Of a stretch of 64,000 nt of DNA, positions 57,489-64,000 are shown in pieces. A program made the translations under genes and the position numbers. This DNA comes from Defluviimonas aquaemixtae (GTDB lineage Bacteria > Pseudomonadota > Alphaproteobacteria > Rhodobacterales > Rhodobacteraceae), in NCBI RefSeq assembly GCF_900302475.1, contig NZ_OMOQ01000001.1, positions 1,178,001 to 1,242,000 on the forward strand. Reading direction: 5' to 3'. The notes under the pieces were generated by a model. It was given only the letters and a program-made list of their open reading frames with translations, had not been told where the DNA came from and did no database searches. Within the stretch, counting starts at the first letter, position 1, and every line of letters begins with the position of its first letter.

Positions 57489-59651
57489 GTGGGCAGAAGT
57501 TACGTATTCGGTATCCTGATCGGGGGCCTGTGCTCGGTTCTGGGCCTGGGCATGGTGTCACTCATGGCGCCTTCGGGCACGACGTCGCGCGCCATGGCCG
57601 AAAATGGTTCGGCGGGCGAGGTGCCCACGGCGGACGAGGTTACAGCGGAAGAATTCGCCGCAGCCGACGCCACGGCGGAAACGGACGGCGCAGAGGCGAT
57701 GGCCTCTGAGCAGTCTGAAGCCATCGTTCTCAGCGACGAGGCCGCAACTGAGGCCGCATCGGACGCCGTGTCCGAACCCACGACGCCGGAGGCGGCCCCG
57801 CAAACCGCCGTCGCCGAAACCGTCGCGTCAGCCGAGGCCTTGACGGAGCCCGACATGCAGGAGGCGCCCGCCGCCGAGATAGTGTCGGAGACCGAAGAAG
57901 ACGCCGCCGAGTCCGAGTTGCCGAAGGTGGCGGAGACCGCGACCGAGATGCCGGACATGACGGAGACCGTGGTCGAGGACACCGCCGGCGTGCCGGACGC
58001 GCCGGTCGTCGAAGTCCCGCCGGGATCGGAGTTTGCCCGTGCCCGGCCCGAGGCCGACATGCTCGTGCCCGCCGCCGAGAACGGGCGTCCCTCTGTCGGG
58101 ACGCCCGCCGTAGTCATGCCCGAAGCTGAGCCCGCGCCCGAACTCGCCGAGGTGAACCCGGCCGCGATGCCCGAAGGCCAGTCCGAATCGCCGGGCGAGA
58201 TCGCCACGCCCGAAGCCCCCGAGCCGATCGTCCTTGCCGAGGCGCCCGCTGCGGACAGCGCCGTGCCGTTTGGCGAGGCCGCGAGCACGCCGGTCCTTGC
58301 CGCGCAGGATCCCGCCGCCGCCGTCTTGCCCGACTCCTCGGTGCCGGAAGCGCCGGCGGAGCCCGAAGCTCCCGCGGCGGAGGAAGAGATCGCGGCCGCC
58401 GATCCGGTCGCGCCTGATGTGGCGGTCCTGCCCGAGCCGGAGCCGCAGGACACCCCGGCCATCGCGCCCGAGCCGGCTGAACTTCCCGCGCCCGAAAGCG
58501 CCGAGGCGCAGGAGCCCGCCGTCACGGAAAGCGCCGACGGAACAGACCTGCCCGAGTCGGATGTCGCCGAGGCGACCGAGGGCACGGATCCGGACGCGGG
58601 GACCGAACTGGCCGAGGCGAACGAGCCCGACAGCGCGGGCGAGATCGAGACTGGAACGGACGCCGCCCCCATCAGGCGACTGCCCCAGATCGAGGCGCCG
58701 GACGAGACGCCTGGAGACACCGCCGAGACCGAGGTGGCCGAGGCCGAGGAGCCGGATGCCGGGACTGGCATCGGCGACAGCCCAGCCGCGCTCGACCTCT
58801 CGCCCCAGCCGCCGATCGGAGCGGCCTCGGCTCCGCAGCCCGGTTTCGCCAAGCGGATCGGCGTCAAGATCAACCGTCTGCCGAGGATCGGTGACGATGT
58901 CCCGGCGAATGCGGATGGGGTGGCCGAAGGTGTGCCCGCGCCCGCCGCGCTGCCCTCTGTCTCGACCGGCGAGCCGGCCGCGACGCGCTATGCAGCGCCC
59001 TTCGACAATTCCGGCGGCCTGCCATTCCTCTCAGTCGTGATCACCGATATCGGCGAGGAGGCGGGCGGGCTCGATCCTGCCGCACTGGCCGCCTTCGGCG
59101 CGCATGTGACCATCGCGATCGACCCTGCGCGGGCCGATGCCAGCGCGCGCGCGGCTGCCTACCGGCTGGCCGGGCACGAGGTCGCGATCCTCGCGCCCGA
59201 TCTGCCCGAGGGCGCGACGGCGAGCGACCTCGAGGTCGCCTACCAGGGTTACGGCAGCGAGTTGCCCGAGGCGGTCGCATTGATCGGCGCGCCAGACGCG
59301 GCGTTCCAGCGCGACCGGCGCGTGGCGCAGCACATGGTGGCGCTCTTGTCGACCGAGGGGCGGGGCCTTGTCACATATGACCGCGGGCTCAATCCCGCCC
59401 GGCAGGCCGCGATCGGCGAGGGTCTCGCCCATGCGAGCGTATTCCGCGCGCTTGACGCCGACGGTGAAGGCGCGTCCACTATCGCCCGCTATCTCGACCG
59501 TGCGGCGTTCGAGGCGGCGCGGCAGGGCGACGTCGTCATCGTCGCCACGTCACGGCCCGAAACAATCTCCGCGCTTCAGGACTGGATCGCGGCCGGGGCC
59601 AAGGGAACGGTCGTGGCGCCGGTTTCCGCGGCGATGGCAGCGGAGGGCTGA
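57489..59651 (+). CDS. Divergent polysaccharide deacetylase protein with a long acidic linker
   Basis: This 720-residue protein starts at a GTG preceded by GGAGG. It has one N-terminal membrane helix (YVFGILIGGLCSVLGLGMV), then about 440 residues of Ala, Glu, Pro and Val-rich low-complexity sequence with no fixed fold, then a C-terminal YibQ-type domain of about 215 residues (LPFLSVVITDIGEEAGGLDP, HEVAILAPDLPEG, RGLVTYDRGLNPARQAA). That domain is related to polysaccharide deacetylases but lacks the usual metal triad in an obvious form. The linker could span the periplasm. It separates trpE from trpG. Confidence 0.85.
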   Translation: MGRSYVFGILIGGLCSVLGLGMVSLMAPSGTTSRAMAENGSAGEVPTADEVTAEEFAAADATAETDGAEAMASEQSEAIVLSDEAATEAASDAVSEPTTPEAAPQTAVAETVASAEALTEPDMQEAPAAEIVSETEEDAAESELPKVAETATEMPDMTETVVEDTAGVPDAPVVEVPPGSEFARARPEADMLVPAAENGRPSVGTPAVVMPEAEPAPELAEVNPAAMPEGQSESPGEIATPEAPEPIVLAEAPAADSAVPFGEAASTPVLAAQDPAAAVLPDSSVPEAPAEPEAPAAEEEIAAADPVAPDVAVLPEPEPQDTPAIAPEPAELPAPESAEAQEPAVTESADGTDLPESDVAEATEGTDPDAGTELAEANEPDSAGEIETGTDAAPIRRLPQIEAPDETPGDTAETEVAEAEEPDAGTGIGDSPAALDLSPQPPIGAASAPQPGFAKRIGVKINRLPRIGDDVPANADGVAEGVPAPAALPSVSTGEPAATRYAAPFDNSGGLPFLSVVITDIGEEAGGLDPAALAAFGAHVTIAIDPARADASARAAAYRLAGHEVAILAPDLPEGATASDLEVAYQGYGSELPEAVALIGAPDAAFQRDRRVAQHMVALLSTEGRGLVTYDRGLNPARQAAIGEGLAHASVFRALDADGEGASTIARYLDRAAFEAARQGDVVIVATSRPETISALQDWIAAGAKGTVVAPVSAAMAAEG

Positions 59652-59672
59652 GCGCGGACGGCGCGCGCCGGA

Positions 59673-61187
59673 TCAGTCGCTGTTGCCGCGCTGGACGAAG
59701 AGCCCCGCATCCTCGGCGGCCTTCTGAAGCGCGCGCGACTTGTTGACGGTCTCCTGGAACTCCGCCTCGGGGTCGCTGTCGTAGACGACCCCGCCGCCGG
59801 CCTGGATGTAGAGTTTTTCATCCTTCACGACGGCCGTCCTGAGCGCGATGCACATGTCCATTTCGCCGTTCGCCGCGAAATAGCCTACGCCGCCGCCGTA
59901 GATGCCGCGCTTCTCGGGCTCCAGCTCGTCGATGATCTCCATCGCCCTGACCTTGGGCGCGCCGGAAACAGTGCCGGCGGGCAGCCCCGCCAGAAGCGCC
60001 GACAGCGCGTCCTCGTCCTCGCGGATCTCGCCCACGACGTTCGAGACGATGTGCATGACGTGGCTGTAGCGCTCGATGATGAACTGCTCGGTCGGGTGCA
60101 CCGTCCCAACCTTTACCACCCGGCCCACGTCGTTGCGGCCGAGATCGAGGAGCATCAGGTGTTCGGCCAGTTCCTTCTTGTCGGCGAGCAAATCGGATTC
60201 AAGCGCGCGGTCCTCATCCGGCGTCGTCCCGCGCGGCCGGGTGCCTGCGATCGGCCGTACAGTGACCTCGCCGCCGCGCAGGCGGACCAGGATTTCGGGC
60301 GACGCGCCGACGATGTGGAATCCGCCGAAGTTAAAGAATGTGAGGAACGGTGACGGGTTGGTGCGCCTCAGCGAACGGTAGAGCGCGAAGGGCGGCAGCT
60401 TGAACTCCGCCGTCCAGCGCTGCGAAGGGACGACCTGGAAGATGTCGCCCGCGCGAATGTATTCCTTGGCCTTCTCGACCGCCGCCCGATAGGCCCCGGG
60501 CGTGAAGTTCGACCGTAGCTCGCCCAGATGGGCGCTGTCGCCGAGCGACCGGGCCTCGCCCGCGGGCGCGCGTTCGAGGTCGCGCACGGCGTCCATCACG
60601 CGCTCGGCCGCCTGCGCATAGGCGGCCCTGGCCGAGAGCCCCGATCCGATCCAGGCGGGCGAGCAGACTGTCACCTCGCTTTTCACGGCGTCAAGCACGG
60701 CGACGATCGTCGGGCGCATCAGCACCGCGTCGGGAACCCCGATCGGGTCGGGATTTACGTCCGGCAAGTGCTCCACCAGCCGGATCATGTCGTAGCCGAG
60801 ATAGCCGAAAAGGCCGGCCGCGATCGCCGGGATGCCCTCGGGCATCTCGATCCGGCTTTCGGCGATCAGCGCGCGCAACGTCTGCAGCGGATGGCCGGAG
60901 AGCGGCTCGAACGCCTCGGCGTCGAACCGCACCTGCCGGTTGATCCGGCTCTCCTCGCCACGGCACTCCCAGATCACGTCGGGTTTCAAGCCCACAACCG
61001 AATAGCGCCCGCGCACCTCGCCCCCGGTGACCGATTCCAGCATGAAGCTCATCGGCTGCGCCTCGGCGAGCTTCAGCATGAGCGAGACCGGCGTGTCGAG
61101 ATCGGCGGCGAGCCGGGTATAGACAAGCTGGTTCCGGCCCTCGTCCCAGGCTTTCGCGAAATCGTCGAACGACGGGGTGAGTGCCAC
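59673..61187 (-). CDS. trpE: Anthranilate synthase component I
   Basis: This 504-residue enzyme makes anthranilate from chorismate and ammonia. The N-terminal feedback-site region is DTPVSLMLKLAEAQPMSFMLESVTGGEVRGRYS, and the catalytic domain carries FQVVPSQRW, the SPEILVRL strand, the GTRPRG loop and the DLGRNDVGRVVKVGTV and GAPKVRAMEIIDELEP segments. It is 14 bases downstream of the PpiD-like gene on the same strand, so it likely shares that transcript, and is split from trpG by a rightward gene. Confidence 0.97.
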   Translation of the reverse strand: MALTPSFDDFAKAWDEGRNQLVYTRLAADLDTPVSLMLKLAEAQPMSFMLESVTGGEVRGRYSVVGLKPDVIWECRGEESRINRQVRFDAEAFEPLSGHPLQTLRALIAESRIEMPEGIPAIAAGLFGYLGYDMIRLVEHLPDVNPDPIGVPDAVLMRPTIVAVLDAVKSEVTVCSPAWIGSGLSARAAYAQAAERVMDAVRDLERAPAGEARSLGDSAHLGELRSNFTPGAYRAAVEKAKEYIRAGDIFQVVPSQRWTAEFKLPPFALYRSLRRTNPSPFLTFFNFGGFHIVGASPEILVRLRGGEVTVRPIAGTRPRGTTPDEDRALESDLLADKKELAEHLMLLDLGRNDVGRVVKVGTVHPTEQFIIERYSHVMHIVSNVVGEIREDEDALSALLAGLPAGTVSGAPKVRAMEIIDELEPEKRGIYGGGVGYFAANGEMDMCIALRTAVVKDEKLYIQAGGGVVYDSDPEAEFQETVNKSRALQKAAEDAGLFVQRGNSD

Positions 61188-61201
61188 GGCGCGCCGGTCC
61201 T

Positions 61202-63055
61202 TCAGTTCATCTGGGCGTGGACGGCATTGACTGCCGACTGGTCGAGCCGGATGCCCGCCTCGGCACTGAGCGCCTGAGTATAGAGTTGGAACATGTCCTG
61301 GGCGAGCGACTGGCCGATCTGCGTCGCCAGCGCGGCGCGCGTGGCCTTGAACTCCGCTCCGTCACGCTCGGCCTTGTGGATGTCACCGAGCGCTGCGACA
61401 AAGACGACGCCATCGCCCTCCACGACCGCCGCACCACCTTCGTCAAGCTTGAAGACGCGTTCGGCGAGCGCGGGGGGGGCGCCGTCGATATGCCCGTCGC
61501 GCGCGAATTCGTCGTAGCGCGTGGTGACGAAACCGCTGGCGGCCAGATCCTCACCGGCTTCGACTCGGGCGGCGATCTCCTCGCCCATGGCCGCGAGTCG
61601 CGCCGTGGTTTCCGCCTTGGTCCAGCCCTCGATCACGGCGTCGCGCACCTCGGCGAGAGGGCGGAGCGCCGGCGGGTCTATCCCGTCGAGTCTCAGCGCG
61701 AAGACCCCGCCGTCATCGAGCCCGGCGAGCGTCGGGAAATCCGTTTCCGTCACTTCGCGCGCCGCGTCGCGGAAACCGGTATAGGCGGCGATCCCTTCGT
61801 CGGTATCGGGCGCCATCTCGATTTGCCCGAACTCCATACCGGTGTCTTCCGCGACCTCCTCGAGCGTGGCGCCGCCGGCGAGGAGGTCTTCGATCCCGTC
61901 GCTCTGGTCGGCCACGAGCCGCCGCGCGCGGTCGAGCGCGGCCTCGGTCGCGAGGTCAGCGCGCGCGTCCTCGAACGCGATTTCGCGCGCTTCGAGGATG
62001 CCGTTCATCGCATAGAGCGCGGGGCCGAGATCGGAAGGAAGGGGACCGACCACGCCCGGCGCGTCCAGCGCGAAGACTGCCTCGCCCGCCCCGCCAAGGT
62101 CTGCCTCGGTCACTTCGCCCATATCGATGTCGGCGAGTGCGAGCCCACGTTCGGCGGCCAATGCCTCGAAGGTCGCCTCGCCCGCGTCGTAGCGTGCCTT
62201 CGCGGATGCCGCCGTCGCCTCGTCGGGATAGACGAGCCGTTCAACCAGTCTTCGTTCGGGCGTCACGTAGTCGTCGATCCGCTCCTGGTAGGCGGCGCTC
62301 AGCGCCTCGTCGTCCAGCTGGACATCGTCGGCCAGCATGTCAGGCGACAGCCAGATGTAGCTGATGCGGCGAATTTCGGGCCGCGTGAAGTCGTCGGGAT
62401 GGGCCTCGTAATAAGCCATAAGCGCCGCTTCGTCCGGTTCGGGAAGCGTCTCGGCGAGGTCGCTGGCGATCAGTTCGGCCACGGTGAAGCTGCGAGTCTC
62501 GGTCAGCCAGGCCGCGACCCGGTCGACCAGCGCGTCGGGGGCCGCCGTGCCGCCGAGTGCCGCGCCCTGCAGAAGCGTGCGCGCCGCCTCGTCCCTGAGC
62601 TTCCCTTCGAACTCCGCCTCGCTCAGGCCTTCCTGGCGCAGCGTCAGCGCATAGGCGTCGCGGTCGAAGCTGCCGTCGAGCCCGGCGAAGGCGTCGAACG
62701 CGAGGACCCGGCGGCGAACCTCTTCGTCGCCTACAGAAATCCCGATGCGGTCCGCCTCGTTGTCGAGCGCGGCCGAAGAGATTACGCGCGCCAGCACGGA
62801 CCGGTCGATGCCCAGCGACTGAGCCTGTGCGAAGCTGACCGGCTGGCCGAGCTGCGCCGAGAAGGCCGAGATTTCCCGGTTCAGCGTCCGGGCATAGTCG
62901 CGCAGGTCGATATCGGTGTCGCCGACCGACCCGATGGCGCGGACCGATCCGCCGAAATTGCGCGCCCCGAAGCCGCCGAGGCCAAGGACGAGCATGCCCA
63001 CCAAAATCCAGATGATCATGCTTCCGCGCTTCTTGCTGCGCAGCGGGTTCGACAT
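61202..63055 (-). CDS. PpiD/SurA-like periplasmic folding factor
   Basis: This 617-residue protein has a cytoplasmic basic N-terminus (NPLRSKKRGS), one membrane helix (MIIWILVGMLVLGLGGFGA) and a periplasmic part. SurA/PpiD-type N-terminal helices span about residues 35-200 (TDIDLRDYARTLNREISAF, DEEVRRRVLAFDAFAG, FEGKLRDEAAR). A parvulin-like region near 255-345 (EATFEALAAERG, DIDMGEVTEADLGGAGEAVFAL) looks degenerate, as in PpiD. It would help fold outer-membrane or secreted proteins at the inner membrane. GGGAGGGAAGCCCCC precedes the ATG at 63055. trpE follows closely. Confidence 0.9.
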   Translation of the reverse strand: MSNPLRSKKRGSMIIWILVGMLVLGLGGFGARNFGGSVRAIGSVGDTDIDLRDYARTLNREISAFSAQLGQPVSFAQAQSLGIDRSVLARVISSAALDNEADRIGISVGDEEVRRRVLAFDAFAGLDGSFDRDAYALTLRQEGLSEAEFEGKLRDEAARTLLQGAALGGTAAPDALVDRVAAWLTETRSFTVAELIASDLAETLPEPDEAALMAYYEAHPDDFTRPEIRRISYIWLSPDMLADDVQLDDEALSAAYQERIDDYVTPERRLVERLVYPDEATAASAKARYDAGEATFEALAAERGLALADIDMGEVTEADLGGAGEAVFALDAPGVVGPLPSDLGPALYAMNGILEAREIAFEDARADLATEAALDRARRLVADQSDGIEDLLAGGATLEEVAEDTGMEFGQIEMAPDTDEGIAAYTGFRDAAREVTETDFPTLAGLDDGGVFALRLDGIDPPALRPLAEVRDAVIEGWTKAETTARLAAMGEEIAARVEAGEDLAASGFVTTRYDEFARDGHIDGAPPALAERVFKLDEGGAAVVEGDGVVFVAALGDIHKAERDGAEFKATRAALATQIGQSLAQDMFQLYTQALSAEAGIRLDQSAVNAVHAQMN

Positions 63056-63127
63056 GGGGGCTTCCCTCCCGAAAGACCAGTTCCGAGGGTGTTTAGGCCA
63101 GCCGCAGGGGCGGGGCAAGGCCGTGCG

Positions 63128-64000
63128 TCAGGGCCGGAACGCGGCAAGCCGGTCGATGAGCCGCCCGATCCCTTCTGCGTCGATGTTGGCGAAGGCGATG
63201 CGAAGCTGGCACCCACCCGCCCGGTCGCCCTCGGGCATGAACATCGTACCCGGCAAAAGAAGCACGCCCGCTTCGGTCACGAGCCGCTTCGCAAGCTCGG
63301 GCGAGGGCAGATCGAACGGATGCTCGGCATAGGCGAAGAAGGCGCCCACCCCGAGAAGATTCCAGCTTGGCAGGCGCCCGAATCCGGCCTCAAGCGCCGC
63401 GCGGCGGGCAAGGATCTCGGCGCGCTCGCCCGCGACCCACTGTTTGAGATTCCGCATTCCCCAGAGCGCGCCGATCTGGCCGAGCTGACCGGGGCAGATC
63501 GCCACGGTGTCGAGAAACTTCTCGACCTCGGCCAGCCGCTCCGCGTCGGCCACGACCGCGCCGACGCGATGACCGGTCAGGCGATAGGCCTTCGAGAAGG
63601 AATAGAGATGGATCAGCGTGCCGCGCCAGTCAGGATCGGCGAATAGGTCATGCGGTGCGCCCGTGCGGGCGTCGAAGTCGCGGTAGGTCTCGTCGACGAT
63701 CAGGGCGATGCCGCGCTCCTGCGCCAGGTCGAAGAAGGCGCGGAGCGTCGCGGCGGGATACTCGACGCCGCCGGGATTGTTCGGCGTGACCAGCACAATG
63801 GCGCGGGTCCGCTCAGTGATCAGGCGGCTGGCCGCCTCCGCATCGGGGATGAGACCCGGGCCGGTGGCCAGCGGCACGCAAGCAATATTCTGCATGTCGA
63901 GCCACATCTTGTGGTTGAAATACCAAGGCGTTGGAAGGATGACTTCATCGCCTGTCTCAGCAATGGTCTCCATGACCGCGCAGAAGGCCTGATTGCAGCC
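63128..64000 (-). CDS. Class I/II aminotransferase (5' end outside window)
   Basis: The frame runs open to the right edge, so the N-terminal part is missing; 290 residues are visible. PLP features are VTPNNPGGVEY, the VDETYRDFD strand (Asp that pairs with the pyridine nitrogen), the SFSKAYRLTGHRVGA motif with the Schiff-base lysine, and the C-terminal arginine segment CQLRIAFANI. This matches fold-type I aspartate/aromatic-type aminotransferases; the substrate cannot be settled. It is transcribed toward the PpiD-like gene, about 72 bases away. Confidence 0.9.
   Translation of the reverse strand, partial: GCNQAFCAVMETIAETGDEVILPTPWYFNHKMWLDMQNIACVPLATGPGLIPDAEAASRLITERTRAIVLVTPNNPGGVEYPAATLRAFFDLAQERGIALIVDETYRDFDARTGAPHDLFADPDWRGTLIHLYSFSKAYRLTGHRVGAVVADAERLAEVEKFLDTVAICPGQLGQIGALWGMRNLKQWVAGERAEILARRAALEAGFGRLPSWNLLGVGAFFAYAEHPFDLPSPELAKRLVTEAGVLLLPGTMFMPEGDRAGGCQLRIAFANIDAEGIGRLIDRLAAFRP

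Noticed and set aside
57500..58873. Ser/Ala/Gly-rich leftward frame opposite the YibQ-type protein
   Set aside because: It is the complement of the acidic low-complexity linker; the rightward frame has a GGAGG-GTG start, a membrane helix and a recognisable C-terminal domain.
61181..63646. Long rightward frame across the PpiD-like and aminotransferase genes
   Set aside because: It runs antisense to two well-supported genes and across their boundary, which a real protein would not be expected to do by chance; the product shows no family motif.

Overview
The window is a gene-dense, GC-rich stretch of chromosome from an alphaproteobacterium, most likely a member of the Rhodobacteraceae. The pointers are the protein sequences, two exported proteins ending in the VPLPA-CTERM sorting signal common in that family, SOS boxes of the alphaproteobacterial GTTC-N7-GTTC type in front of uvrA and lexA, and gene orders such as argC-ccmE-muramidase-holin-ccmF-ccmH and trpGD-trpC-moaC-moeA-lexA. 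I found no rRNA, tRNA, insertion sequence, prophage block or CRISPR array. Both edges cut a gene: a DUF924 protein on the left and a class I aminotransferase on the right.

Layout. 1-3.7 kb: DUF924 protein, dihydrolipoamide dehydrogenase, a Tat-exported intradiol-dioxygenase-like protein and a small secreted/membrane protein pair. 3.9-8.6 kb: SOS-controlled uvrA, an acetyltransferase and small envelope proteins. 8.6-17.8 kb: a valine-catabolism locus (mmsB, 3-hydroxyisobutyryl-CoA hydrolase, acyl-CoA dehydrogenase, mmsA and a divergent LysR regulator), interrupted by two VPLPA-CTERM proteins and a carboxylate-amine ligase. 17.8-26.6 kb: CBS protein, coaD, an exported endonuclease-like protein, two tandem gap genes with predicted CceR-type operators, DUF808 and DUF2267 proteins, a ribosome hibernation factor fused to a cold-shock domain, and transketolase. 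26.8-30.7 kb: a coiled-coil protein with zapA, then grxD, bolA and purL. 30.8-36.6 kb: a silk-like Gly/Ala protein, a LysR regulator and a large indolepyruvate ferredoxin oxidoreductase with a clear promoter and palindromic operator. 36.8-44.5 kb: murI, a His-rich cytochrome c, argC and a cytochrome c maturation group (ccmE, ccmF, ccmH) that contains a GH108 muramidase/holin pair, then an enoyl-CoA hydratase. 44.6-51.7 kb: a degenerate EF-G-like protein, gltA, gltX and comEC. 51.7-64 kb: lexA, moeA, moaC, trpC, ung, trpD and trpG on one strand, a divergent-polysaccharide-deacetylase protein on the other, then trpE, a PpiD/SurA-like foldase and the truncated aminotransferase.

How the parts fit. 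Most genes are core metabolism: valine to propionyl-CoA, glycolysis/gluconeogenesis and pentose phosphate, TCA entry, purines, tryptophan, Moco, cytochrome c assembly and DNA repair. The most interesting items are the muramidase/holin pair inside the cytochrome c maturation group, whose ribosome-binding site lies in a 13-bp hairpin; the gap pair, with shared operators and a changed cofactor residue in one copy; the operator placed inside the promoter of the indolepyruvate oxidoreductase gene; the silk-like secreted protein; and the EF-G-like protein that has lost key GTPase residues. I did not find a clearly new multi-gene defence or mobile system.
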